From contig NZ_SCRH01000070.1 in NCBI RefSeq assembly GCF_004298145.1, forward strand, positions 62,001 through 126,000: a stretch of DNA of 64,000 bases, read 5' to 3'. Position 1 is the stretch's first letter, and each line of letters begins with the position of its first letter. The notes below the pieces were generated by a model. The model was not told the origin of the DNA. It made no database searches and worked only from the letters and a program-made list of their open reading frames with translations. Source of the DNA: Mycobacterium sp. (lineage in GTDB: Bacteria > Actinomycetota > Actinomycetes > Mycobacteriales > Mycobacteriaceae). The position numbers were made by a program, and so were the translations under genes. Positions 40,497 to 48,899 of the stretch are shown here, one piece after another.

Positions 40497-41192
40497 ATGA
40501 CCATCGAACTGCGCAACGTGGTGCGCGAGTACCGGGTCGGCGGTCAGACGGTGCGGGCGCTCGACGATATCAGCCTGCGGCTGGCCGACGAGCAGTTCGT
40601 GTCGGTCGTCGGGCCCTCCGGGGCGGGTAAAAGCACGTTGCTGCACCTACTCGGCGCTTTGGATTCCCCCGATTCGGGGTCCATCACCTTCGACGGCGAG
40701 GAGATCGGCCGCCTCGGCGACGAACAGCAGTCGCGGTTCCGCCATCACCGGGTGGGTTTCATCTTTCAGTTCTTCAATCTGTTGCCGACGCTGTCGGCCT
40801 GGGAGAACGTGGCGATCCCCAGACTGCTCGACGGTGTCCGGCTGGGCAGGGCCAAGCCGGATGCGATCCGGTTGCTGGACCGGGTCGGACTCGGCCACCG
40901 GACCCAGCACCGGCCGGCGGAGCTGTCCGGCGGCCAGATGCAGCGGGTGGCGGTGGCGCGCGCAATGATGATGAACCCGCCGCTGATTCTCGCCGACGAG
41001 CCGACCGGAAACCTGGACTCCACTACGGGCGCAGCCATTTTGGCGCTCCTGGCCGAGGTGGCGCACGAGGACGGTCGGGGCCGGCTGGTGGTGATGGTCA
41101 CCCACAACTCCGATGCGGCCGCGGCCACCGACCGGGTCGTCACGCTGCAGGACGGCCGGATCGGGTCGGACGTCATGGCGGTCGCGGGGTGA
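40497..41192 (+). CDS. ABC transporter ATP-binding protein (MacB/LolD type)
   Basis: A 231-residue ATPase with Walker A GPSGAGKST at residues 39-47, Q-loop FQFFNLLP, signature LSGGQMQR, Walker B LILADEPTGNLDS and the switch histidine in VMVTHNSDA. The sequence around the signature is typical of MacB-type exporters that pair with FtsX-like permeases. It overlaps the permease start (GTGA) and diverges from the ThDP operon with a shared regulatory gap, so it probably exports or inserts that pathway's product. Confidence 0.93.
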   Translation: MTIELRNVVREYRVGGQTVRALDDISLRLADEQFVSVVGPSGAGKSTLLHLLGALDSPDSGSITFDGEEIGRLGDEQQSRFRHHRVGFIFQFFNLLPTLSAWENVAIPRLLDGVRLGRAKPDAIRLLDRVGLGHRTQHRPAELSGGQMQRVAVARAMMMNPPLILADEPTGNLDSTTGAAILALLAEVAHEDGRGRLVVMVTHNSDAAAATDRVVTLQDGRIGSDVMAVAG

Positions 41193-43705
41193 AACCCGGG
41201 GCGCAGCGCGGCTTCAAGATCACCGCCACGGCGAGCAGGCTGCGCGTATTCAGTCTGCGGGAGCTTGCCGTGCACCGGCGCCGTACGTTCGCGTCGATCG
41301 CCGTAATGGCGGTCTCGGCAACGTATTTGGTGGCGATTTTGGGGATCTTCGGGTCGATCACCGGATCGGTTGGCCGGCTGGCCGACGGGATCGCCGGGGT
41401 CGCCGCGCTCGAGGTGTCCGGCATCACCGACGCCGGATTCCCCGAGTCGATCCTGGCCGAAGTGGCGGCCGTTCCCGGCGTCGCCACCGCGGCACCGATG
41501 ATTCGGACGTCGACGCCCACACCGTCGGGGCCGGTGCTGCTGCTGGGCGCGGATGCGAGCACCGCCGCCCTGGGCGGCGCCCTCAAAGACGCGGTCACCC
41601 GGCCCGTGCAGGCGCTGTCTTCGGCGCCGTCCGGCGTTCAGGTCGGACCCCGCGTCGGCTATGCGAAAGGCCAGGCATTTCAACTGGGTTCGGCTTCGGT
41701 GACGGTCACCGACGTGCTCGCCGGCAAGCAATATGCGGACCTGAACGGCGGACATTACGTTCTTGCGCCACTCGCTTTGGCGCAGAACGCCACCGGCCGC
41801 ACCGGCCAACTCGACTCGATACTGATCAGCATGAAGCCGGGCGCCGACCCCGGCGCCGTTCGCGCCGCGGTCACCGGAGCAGTGAACGGCCGTGCGATCG
41901 TCGCGGCCCCGAGCCTCCGGGCGGCCCGGGCCGGTGACGGTGTCAGGCTGATGAACTACATGGCCCTGCTGGGCGCCGCCGTTGCGTTGGTGGTCGGCGC
42001 GTTTTTGATCTACACCACGATGACGATGGCGATCACGGCGCGCCGGCCGGTCATCTCGATGCTGCGCGCGATCGGCGGCCGGCGCGCCACCATTGTCGGC
42101 GACATGCTCGCGGAGGCCGCGATTCTCGGGCTGATCGGCGGAGCCATCGGTTCCGGACTGGGAATTGTGGCGGGCCACATCGCGATCGGCCGACTGCCTC
42201 CGGCGCTGACGCAGGGACTCGAGGCCCGCGTCGAGTATTGGCTGCCCGGTTATGCGATACCGCTGGCACTGGCGGCGACGGCGCTCACCAGCGTGGCGGC
42301 GTCGGCGATGGCGGCACGGCAGGTGTACAAGGTTTCGCCGATCGAGGCGCTGGCGCCGATCGGGGCCTCGGCGGCCGATGTCGTGCCGCGGTGGCTGCGC
42401 ATCGCGAGTGGGCTTGGGGCCGTTGCGGCATTCGCGTTCTCGACGTTGGTCGTCACCGGCCAGCGCGGCAGCTACGCGTTCATCGCGATGGCCGTGGTGT
42501 TAGGCGCCGAGATCGCCCTGGGCTTCGGGCTCACCGCGCCCATCGTCACCGTGACGGCGGTGACGGCGCGAATGTTCGGATCGTCCGGGGCGCTCGCGGC
42601 GGCGACGATCCGGCGTGCGCCGCGCCGAGTGTGGGCAACCGTGATGACCGTGCTCATCGGGGTGCTCACCACCGTCGTGATCACCGGCACGAACGCCGAC
42701 ATGATTCGATCGGCGCGGGACATCTTTTCACCGGTCGCCGCTGCCGACGTGTGGGTGAGCGCAGATCCGCCCGACAGCTACCCCACCGACGTTCTGCCAC
42801 AGGGCCTTTCCGCGAAAGTCGCCGCACTCCCCGGTGTGGCGCGAGTGACCGAGGGCGCGGTCGGGTTCGCCGTCGTCGGCGACACCCGCGTCCTGCTCGA
42901 CGGGTTTTCCGCCGGCAGCCACGACGCGCTGTACCGCTCGCTCGACGAACGAGTGCGCACCGAGGTGCTCGCCGGTCGCGGCGTGGTGCTCACGCAGAAC
43001 CTGGGCAGAATTCTGCACGTCCGGGCCGGCGACCAACTGCGGCTGCAGACGCCGCACGGCCCGCGGTCGGTGGCCGTGCTGGCCGTGGTGCCGTTCTTCT
43101 CGACCGTCATCGGCACCATCGGCATCGATCTCGATCACCTGCGGGCATGGTTCGATCGCCCGGCGGCGACGACCCTGCAGATCGCCGCGGCCCCCGGAGT
43201 GAATCGGCAGCGACTGTTGGCCAGCGTCCGCGAGGCGGTGCCGGCGCCGAACCACGTGTACGACGGTCGCGTCGCGCTGGCGGGGCTTGCGGCTCCGCTG
43301 CACCAGAGCATGTTCATCGCCAACGCGGTGTGGATCATCGTCGTGGCGGTGGCCGCGGTCGCACTGCTCAACACGTTGACGCTCTCGGTGACCGAACGCC
43401 GGCGCGAAATCGGCGTGCTGCGCGCGATGGGGTCCAGCCGGCGCTTCACACTGCGGATGGTGCTCGCGGAGGCGGCCGGAATCGGTTTGGTCGGCGGCGT
43501 TTTGGGGCTCGCGCTGGGGCTGACGGACCAGTGGCTGTTCAGCCGCATCAGCGGGGACATCATGAATTTCGAAGTCGGCTTTCGGTTGAGCCCGCTGGCG
43601 CTCGCCTTCACCCTCGGGGCGCTGGCGATCAGCCTGCTCGGCTCGGTGCCGCCGGCACGGCGTGCGGCGCAGCTCAACATCATCGAGGCGGTCAGCGTCG
43701 AGTAG
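41189..43705 (+). CDS. ABC transporter permease, FtsX-like (MacB type)
   Basis: An 838-residue permease with the two-repeat layout of actinobacterial FtsX/MacB exporters. There is an N-terminal transmembrane helix, a large extracytoplasmic domain, three helices (near residues 255-400), a second helix pair, a second extracytoplasmic domain and three C-terminal helices with the FtsX motif SVTERRREIGVLRAMGSSRRF. It works with the preceding ATPase, to which it is coupled by a GTGA overlap. Such systems move lipids, peptides or antibiotics outward. The 3' end overlaps the convergent methyltransferase by 14 nt. Confidence 0.92.
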   Translation: MKPGAQRGFKITATASRLRVFSLRELAVHRRRTFASIAVMAVSATYLVAILGIFGSITGSVGRLADGIAGVAALEVSGITDAGFPESILAEVAAVPGVATAAPMIRTSTPTPSGPVLLLGADASTAALGGALKDAVTRPVQALSSAPSGVQVGPRVGYAKGQAFQLGSASVTVTDVLAGKQYADLNGGHYVLAPLALAQNATGRTGQLDSILISMKPGADPGAVRAAVTGAVNGRAIVAAPSLRAARAGDGVRLMNYMALLGAAVALVVGAFLIYTTMTMAITARRPVISMLRAIGGRRATIVGDMLAEAAILGLIGGAIGSGLGIVAGHIAIGRLPPALTQGLEARVEYWLPGYAIPLALAATALTSVAASAMAARQVYKVSPIEALAPIGASAADVVPRWLRIASGLGAVAAFAFSTLVVTGQRGSYAFIAMAVVLGAEIALGFGLTAPIVTVTAVTARMFGSSGALAAATIRRAPRRVWATVMTVLIGVLTTVVITGTNADMIRSARDIFSPVAAADVWVSADPPDSYPTDVLPQGLSAKVAALPGVARVTEGAVGFAVVGDTRVLLDGFSAGSHDALYRSLDERVRTEVLAGRGVVLTQNLGRILHVRAGDQLRLQTPHGPRSVAVLAVVPFFSTVIGTIGIDLDHLRAWFDRPAATTLQIAAAPGVNRQRLLASVREAVPAPNHVYDGRVALAGLAAPLHQSMFIANAVWIIVVAVAAVALLNTLTLSVTERRREIGVLRAMGSSRRFTLRMVLAEAAGIGLVGGVLGLALGLTDQWLFSRISGDIMNFEVGFRLSPLALAFTLGALAISLLGSVPPARRAAQLNIIEAVSVE

Positions 43706-44318
43706 AGGTGGCGAATCCCCGCAGATGAGGTTTGCACGGAAAGGGCACCGGCGTTCGCGGAATGCTGCGCAGCGCGGTGGTCTCGAATCCGGCCGCGGCG
43801 ATGGCCTCGAGGGTTCGCCGGTTCGGCTCGCAACCGCCGGCCAGCCACGACCACGGCTTGGCGATCAGGTCTTGGAACCGGCCCGTCGCGCCGTCCCCGC
43901 GCACATGCTCGAGGACCACCAGCCTGCCCCCGGGGACCAGCACCCGCCGGATCTCGCCGAGCGTAGCGGCCACGTCGTCGACCGAGCACAACACAAGACC
44001 GATATGTACGGAGTCGAAAGAGTTGTCCGGGAAGGGAATTGACTCACCGACTCCCTCGACGATGTCCACCGCGACGCCGCGGCGCTGAGCGAGCCGGGAA
44101 GCCATCCGCCGAAACGGCGCCTCGGGCTCCACGGCGGCGACCGACGTCACCGCCGCGGGCAGAAACACCAAGTCGGTTCCCGGCCCCAGTCCGAGCATCA
44201 ACAGCCGGCCGGTGGCGTTACTCAGGGCGGCCCGTCGATACCGGTGGTAGAACAGCCGGTCGAAAGCCGGCTGGCCGAATCGATAGACATAGGGGAACAG
44301 GAGATTGTGGTGAGTCAT
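43692..44318 (-). CDS. Class I SAM-dependent methyltransferase
   Basis: A 208-residue methyltransferase of the UbiE/COQ5-like (methyltransf_11) type. Motif I is LLMLGLGPGTDL near residue 43, followed by the acidic VAAVEPEAPF, motif II-like SFDSVHIGLVLCSVDD and post-motif LVPGGRLVVLEHVRG. The ATG at 44318 overlaps the stop of the DUF4389 gene (ATGA). The C-terminal part with its Pro/Phe-rich IPRTPVPFPCKPHLRG resembles methyltransferases acting on lipids or quinones. Last gene of the extended sigL operon. Confidence 0.88.
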   Translation of the reverse strand: MTHHNLLFPYVYRFGQPAFDRLFYHRYRRAALSNATGRLLMLGLGPGTDLVFLPAAVTSVAAVEPEAPFRRMASRLAQRRGVAVDIVEGVGESIPFPDNSFDSVHIGLVLCSVDDVAATLGEIRRVLVPGGRLVVLEHVRGDGATGRFQDLIAKPWSWLAGGCEPNRRTLEAIAAAGFETTALRSIPRTPVPFPCKPHLRGFATSTRR

Positions 44319-44908
44319 CGGCCACCCAAATCCATTCGGAACGGCGGATATTCGTCGCGCATCAACGACACGTACACCGCCACCCGGTACCGCCAGCGCA
44401 CCATTCCCATGAGCAGATCGAATATGGTTGGCGGGATGGTTCCGGTGAACAACAGCGTCAGCGCGGCGATGAGACACAGCACCTGCAGCAGCGGCTCCAT
44501 CGACCAGCACAGCAGCACCTGCGGGATCGCCAGCAGCAACTTCACCGGCACCGCCGAGTTTTTCAGCCGTTCCGGATAGTCGACCGCAAGATCAGCGGGA
44601 TAGTCGGGCCGGGACGCGAGCGTGAAAGGCGGGTACTGGTCGGTGCTGTTCATCGGGAACCGGTAGTTCATCACTCGCCATGACCAGCGCAACACCCCGA
44701 CGTTGAATTCGAAGAGCGGCCGCGGATACCGCCCGGTACCCAAGATGGCCACGCCGGCGGCGACCGTCGAGAACGGATACACCAGGTAGAGGAGTATCAA
44801 TATCGGGTAGTGCGGGACGGCCAGCACACACCACTTCACCAGCCAGAGCCAGCGGGAGGGCGCATCGAAATCGCCTCGCACCCTTACGGAATCGGTCGGG
44901 TTACTCAC
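44315..44908 (-). CDS. DUF4389-type membrane protein
   Basis: A 197-residue protein with two internal repeats, each of a hydrophobic hairpin followed by a conserved W-x3-V-x2-Y segment: VGVLRWSWRVMNYRFPM and MGMVRWRYRVAVYVSLM, then DEYPPF/DQYPPF. This is the pattern of DUF4389. Three to four transmembrane helices are predicted. Function unknown. It overlaps the flavin monooxygenase stop at its GTG start, and the methyltransferase overlaps its stop, so the three genes are tightly coupled. Confidence 0.8.
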   Translation of the reverse strand: MSNPTDSVRVRGDFDAPSRWLWLVKWCVLAVPHYPILILLYLVYPFSTVAAGVAILGTGRYPRPLFEFNVGVLRWSWRVMNYRFPMNSTDQYPPFTLASRPDYPADLAVDYPERLKNSAVPVKLLLAIPQVLLCWSMEPLLQVLCLIAALTLLFTGTIPPTIFDLLMGMVRWRYRVAVYVSLMRDEYPPFRMDLGGR

Positions 44909-46131
44909 GGGCTTGACGGGACCGTCGCCGCTACCCCCAAGTTTCGGCTGATATCGGCGGCCATCCGGCGGTGACTCGTGAAGCGCAGAAATGCCGTCAG
45001 CGCGCAGGCCTGCAGCCGGTCGGAGATCAGTGCGGCCGGCCCCAGCACGAATTCACCGTGCGACACCGGCAACGACGCCGCCCAGGACACGGCCATGACT
45101 TTGCGTCGCCGGGTCTTCTCATACCAGCGCAGCGCGCTCGAAACGTCGGTGCCGCGGCGGCCCGTCCCGCGACGGACACCCGCCAGCGCCCGGCACAGGA
45201 CCATCGTGTCGAGCAACGCCTGGTTGGTCCCCTGCGCGAGGGTGGGCGGCATCGTGTGCGCGGCATCGCCGAGCAACGTGACCGGGCCCCGGCCCCCGCG
45301 CGGAATCGGATGCCGGAAATGCGGAAACGGCGAGTGGGCCAAATCGTCGTCGGTCAATGTCGCGAGCACCCGATCGACCGGGTCGGACCATCCGGCGAAA
45401 TGGGAGCGGATCATCTCGATGGGGCGTTGCGGTCGGACGAAGTCTGACGACCACGGCAGGTCGAACCACCACTGCACGTCGGAACCGCCCGCCGGCCACA
45501 GGCCGAGGTTTCCGCGCGCACCGATGATCATCAGCGCGGCATCGGATTCTGTGATCTCCGGAATCCCCGGAAGGGTGATCAGCCCCTGCCAGCTACACCA
45601 GCCGGTGGGCTTCGCGTCCCGCGCGCCGACCCAATCGCGCACCATCGAGCGCAGGCCGTCGGCCCCGATCAACACGTCCCCGTCGGCCACGGCGCCATCG
45701 GCGAACTCGACGCGGACCCGGTCACCCGCACCGACCACCGCGACCACCCGCGAGTCGCACCGGATGCGCTCGGCTTCGAACCCCTCCAGCAGCCGTTCCA
45801 GCAGGACCCGGCGCGGAACCATCCGCACGGGTGCGCCCAGCCGGCGCACCATCGCGGTCACGTCGAGCGTGGCGAGCCGGCGCCCCTTGGACGTCACGGC
45901 CCGCACGGTAGCCAGCAGCTGACCGGCGCCGTCCATGTCGACACCCAGCTGGTTCAGGACCGTCTCGCCGTTGGACCAGATCGTCACCGCACCGCCGGCG
46001 GCCCGCACATCCGGCCGCCGCTCGAAAACGGTGACGTCATGGCCGTCCCGCAGCAGTCCCCGGGCGACGGAGATGCCGGCCACACCGGCGCCCACCACCA
46101 GCACCCGCAGCGAACGCCCGTAGCCGAACAC
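44905..46131 (-). CDS. FAD-dependent aromatic-hydroxylase-type monooxygenase
   Basis: A 408-residue group A flavoprotein monooxygenase: FAD motif VVGAGVAGISVARGL at residues 12-26, the DG motif VLIGADGLRSMVRD near 155 and the GD motif VTLLGDAAHTMPPTLAQGTNQAL near 285. Relatives hydroxylate aromatic rings, polyketides or tetracycline-like compounds. The GTG start has GGAG about 5 nt upstream and lies 15 nt after the rslA stop, so it should be read through from the sigL promoter. Substrate unknown. Confidence 0.9.
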   Translation of the reverse strand: MFGYGRSLRVLVVGAGVAGISVARGLLRDGHDVTVFERRPDVRAAGGAVTIWSNGETVLNQLGVDMDGAGQLLATVRAVTSKGRRLATLDVTAMVRRLGAPVRMVPRRVLLERLLEGFEAERIRCDSRVVAVVGAGDRVRVEFADGAVADGDVLIGADGLRSMVRDWVGARDAKPTGWCSWQGLITLPGIPEITESDAALMIIGARGNLGLWPAGGSDVQWWFDLPWSSDFVRPQRPIEMIRSHFAGWSDPVDRVLATLTDDDLAHSPFPHFRHPIPRGGRGPVTLLGDAAHTMPPTLAQGTNQALLDTMVLCRALAGVRRGTGRRGTDVSSALRWYEKTRRRKVMAVSWAASLPVSHGEFVLGPAALISDRLQACALTAFLRFTSHRRMAADISRNLGVAATVPSSP

Positions 46132-46146
46132 GCTGGCTCCGATCCT

Positions 46147-46875
46147 CTACAGCGAACGCTGCAACAGCACCTTGCCGCTGTCGGCGGCCACCACTTGCAC
46201 GGCGGCGATCTGGTCGACCGGGGTCGAGATCGCGCCCGCGGGTGTCGCGGTGTGGCCGGGCACGGCCACCCACGTCGCCAGTCGGGTTTGGCTGCCGTCA
46301 CGACCGACCACGACCATCGCCAGCGTGTCATGGTGCGCATTGAGCGGGGCCAGACACACGCACCGCAGGTTGATGGATGTTCCCCAGTGCTGGCTGCTGA
46401 CCTGGACGCTGGAGGTCAGCAGACTGGTACTCACCTGCGCCATGGGCTCGGCCGACGCGGTCACCTGCTGGGCCGGAGTCGACGACCACCCCTCAAGGCC
46501 GACGAACACCCCGATCGCCAACACCGCGGCCGCGGCGGCCGACGCGACCCAGGTCACCACCCGGGTGCGGCGCCGGCGCCATCGCACCGTCGCCAGCAAG
46601 GACGGCAACAACTTTTCAGACATCTCCGGCGCCGGGCCGGACTCGTCGATCGCGGCCACTTCGTCGCGGTCCAGCTGAGAAAGCAGGGCCGGCACGCCAC
46701 TGAGGTCGGCGACCGCCTCCCGGCAGGCCGGGCAGTGCGCCAGGTGCGTCTCGAATTCGCGGCGTTGCGCGGCCGACAGCGATCCCAGCACGTATGCGGC
46801 ATCCCACATCGCGTAGCGGTCTTCGGGAGGGCCGACATCCTGCACCGGCGTCCTCATTTCATCCATCTCCATCAC
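46147..46875 (-). CDS. rslA: Zinc-binding anti-sigma-L factor RslA
   Basis: RslA binds SigL and releases it on oxidation of its zinc site. The 242-residue protein has the cytoplasmic zinc-associated anti-sigma motif H-x3-C-x2-C (THLAHCPACREA), one transmembrane helix near residues 105-125 and an extracytoplasmic C-terminal domain of about 110 residues. Starts at GTG 46875, ATG 46872 or ATG 46866 are possible; the last is best spaced from GAGGGG. It follows sigL by 21 nt, as in M. tuberculosis (Rv0736). Confidence 0.92.
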   Translation of the reverse strand: MMEMDEMRTPVQDVGPPEDRYAMWDAAYVLGSLSAAQRREFETHLAHCPACREAVADLSGVPALLSQLDRDEVAAIDESGPAPEMSEKLLPSLLATVRWRRRRTRVVTWVASAAAAAVLAIGVFVGLEGWSSTPAQQVTASAEPMAQVSTSLLTSSVQVSSQHWGTSINLRCVCLAPLNAHHDTLAMVVVGRDGSQTRLATWVAVPGHTATPAGAISTPVDQIAAVQVVAADSGKVLLQRSL

Positions 46876-46896
46876 CCCTCAAGTATTCGGAGTCCC

Positions 46897-47442
46897 TCAT
46901 CGGGTAACCCCAAGTTCCTGCAGAGTGAGTCGCAACGCCCGCACCGCATAGTGTAGTCGCGACTTCACCGTTCCCTCCGCGATGCCGAGGTCTGTAGCAA
47001 TCTGTGTGGTGGTCCAACCGCGGTAGTAGGACCGTTCGATCACGGCTCGATGCTCGGCGGACAACTGGGCCATCGCGTCCGCGATCAGGAACCGGTCCAG
47101 CGCCGCATTGACCTCATCCGGCGTGGACTGTTCGGGCGCCCCCGCTACGTCTGTCGAACCGACGACATTGCGGAACCGCGCGCTGCGCCGGTCGTCGATG
47201 ATCATGTTGCGGGCGACGGTGAACAACCACGCCCGCGCCGAGCGCTCGGTGTCCCCGACGACCTCGGGATGTTGCCACGCCCGTAACAACGTCTCCTGAA
47301 CCACGTCCTCGGACTGGCTCGCGTCCCCCGTCAGCCGCAGCGCATAGCGCCACAGAACCGCGGCATGTTCGTCGTAGAGGGCCTTCATCAGAGCGGCTTC
47401 CGCAACCCCGGACGCTCTCCACGTGCCAGCCACACGAGCCAC
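46897..47442 (-). CDS. sigL: ECF sigma factor SigL
   Basis: A 181-residue ECF sigma factor close to M. tuberculosis SigL (Rv0735). Region 2 includes ALYDEHAAVLWRYALRLTG and EDVVQETLLRAWQHPEV; region 4 includes LSAEHRAVIERSYYRGWTTTQIATDLGIAEGTVKSRL (in segments). I chose the GTG at 47442: AGGAGG lies 7 nt upstream and the protein then begins VARVAG, matching SigL; an ATG 16 codons upstream lies within the promoter. In M. tuberculosis SigL controls polyketide synthase and membrane protein genes and itself. Confidence 0.95.
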   Translation of the reverse strand: MARVAGTWRASGVAEAALMKALYDEHAAVLWRYALRLTGDASQSEDVVQETLLRAWQHPEVVGDTERSARAWLFTVARNMIIDDRRSARFRNVVGSTDVAGAPEQSTPDEVNAALDRFLIADAMAQLSAEHRAVIERSYYRGWTTTQIATDLGIAEGTVKSRLHYAVRALRLTLQELGVTR

Positions 47443-47461
47443 TCGATCACCTCCTGCCAAG

Positions 47462-47489
47462 GGAACGAGCGGAGCAGGGGCTCGGTTCA
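47462..47489 (-). promoter_or_regulatory. SigL-type autoregulatory promoter of sigL-rslA
   Basis: On the minus strand TGAACC (47489-47484), exactly 16 nt, then CGTTCC (47467-47462), about 20 nt upstream of the sigL GTG. It matches the SigL consensus and has the same layout as the two promoters near 40450. Confidence 0.7.
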
Positions 47490-47550
47490 ATGGGCCCCGA
47501 CCCGCTGCGCCCGGCTCCGCCGCCCTTGCGATCGCGGCGGGTTCACGCTC

Positions 47551-48351
47551 CTAGGCCAGGGTCAGGATGCGCGGCCCGGCGTCGGTGACCGCAACGGTGT
47601 GCTCCCAGTGTGCCGCACGCGACCCGTCGGCGGTGGTGACCGTCCACTGGTCCTCGAGCACCACGGTCTTGCCGGTTCCCAGCGTCAGCATCGGTTCGAT
47701 GGCCAGCACCGACCCGGGGGCCAGCAGCGGGCCGCGTCCGGGAGAGCCCTCGTTGGGCAGGAACGGGTCCATGTGCATCTCCCGGCCGATGCCGTGGCCG
47801 CCGTAGCCCTCGACGATCCCGAAGGCCCGCGAGTGGCGGGCCTCGGCCGCGTGCGTACCCATCTCGATGGCGTGCGATACGTCGGTCAACCGGTTACCGG
47901 GCACCATCGCCGCGATCCCGGCTTCCAGCGATTCCCGGGTGGCCTGCGACAGCTCTTCGTCGGCCGGCGCCAGCGATCCGACCCCGAAGGTGATCGCGGC
48001 GTCGCCGTGCCAGCCGTCCAGCACCGCGCCGCAGTCGATCGAAACCAGGTCACCGGACGCCAAAACCTCTGCGGCCGAAGGGATTCCGTGGACAACCCGT
48101 TCGTTGACCGACGCACAGATCGACGCGGGGTAGCCGTGATAGCCCAGGAACGACGGCACCGCGCCGGCATCCCGGATCACCGATTCGGCGATTTCGTCGA
48201 GGCTCAGCGTCGATACTCCGGACACCGCGGCCGCGCGGACCGCCTGCAGCGCGGCCGCGACCACCGCGCCCGCCGCGGCCATGGCGTCGAGCTCACCGGC
48301 GCTGCGCTGCGGCACCACCTTGCGACTCCGCAGCCGCGCCAGCGGGGTCAT
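47551..48351 (-). CDS. mapA: Methionine aminopeptidase, type I
   Basis: Removes the initiator methionine from new proteins. The 266-residue enzyme has the metal ligands of the family: D in SIDCGAVLDGWHGDAAITFGVG (in segments), H in GYGGHGIGREMHMDPFL, and the C-terminal glutamates in LAIEPMLTLG and WTVTTADGSRAAHWEHTV (in segments). It starts 2 nt after the adk stop in the secY-adk-map unit and corresponds to Rv0734. Confidence 0.96.
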   Translation of the reverse strand: MTPLARLRSRKVVPQRSAGELDAMAAAGAVVAAALQAVRAAAVSGVSTLSLDEIAESVIRDAGAVPSFLGYHGYPASICASVNERVVHGIPSAAEVLASGDLVSIDCGAVLDGWHGDAAITFGVGSLAPADEELSQATRESLEAGIAAMVPGNRLTDVSHAIEMGTHAAEARHSRAFGIVEGYGGHGIGREMHMDPFLPNEGSPGRGPLLAPGSVLAIEPMLTLGTGKTVVLEDQWTVTTADGSRAAHWEHTVAVTDAGPRILTLA

Positions 48352-48353
48352 GC

Positions 48354-48899
48354 CTACTTGCCCAGCGCCTGCAGCGCGCGGGCGAACACTTCGTCCATGC
48401 TGCCGATGGCGTCGACCGTCTTGAGCTCGTGGCTGTAGTAGTCCAGCAGCGGCGCGGTCTCGTCCCGATAGACCTTCATCCGGTTCAGGATGACGTCGTC
48501 GGTGTCGTCGGCGCGGCCGCGCGATTTGAGTCGTTGCAGCAGCTCGTCCTGGGAGACACGGAACTCCAATACCGCGTCGATGTCGGTGCCGCGGCGTTCG
48601 AGCATCTCGTGCAGCGCCTTGGCCTGCTGCAGCGACCGCGGAAAGCCGTCCAGGATGAAGCCGTTGGCCGCATCCGGATCTCTCAGGCGGTCATCGACGA
48701 GCTGGTTGGTCAGCTCCGAGGGCACCAGGTCGCCGGCGTCCAGGTAACGCTTGGCCTCCAGGCCGAGTTTGGTGCCGTTCTCGATGTTGCTGCGGAACAG
48801 CTCACCGGTGGAGATTTGCGGGATCCCGAGCTTTTCGGAGAGCTTCTGGGCCTGCGTTCCCTTGCCCGCCCCCGGCGGTCCCAGCAAAACGACTCTCAC
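48354..48899 (-). CDS. adk: Adenylate kinase (short, lidless form)
   Basis: Interconverts AMP, ADP and ATP. The 181-residue protein has the P-loop GPPGAGKGTQ at residues 7-16, the AMP-binding ISTGELFRSNI and the GFPRSLQQA motif. The lid domain is replaced by the short loop SRGRADDTDDVILNR typical of actinobacteria. The GTG start overlaps the secY stop (GTGA). Confidence 0.97.
   Translation of the reverse strand: MRVVLLGPPGAGKGTQAQKLSEKLGIPQISTGELFRSNIENGTKLGLEAKRYLDAGDLVPSELTNQLVDDRLRDPDAANGFILDGFPRSLQQAKALHEMLERRGTDIDAVLEFRVSQDELLQRLKSRGRADDTDDVILNRMKVYRDETAPLLDYYSHELKTVDAIGSMDEVFARALQALGK

Noticed and set aside
40766..42178. 470-codon minus-strand open frame
   Set aside because: Antisense to the ABC ATPase and permease, whose motifs are intact; no recognisable domain in the antisense product.
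47520..47545. Second TGAACC upstream of sigL (minus strand, 47545-47540)
   Set aside because: No CGT element lies 16-17 nt downstream, so I did not call it a promoter.
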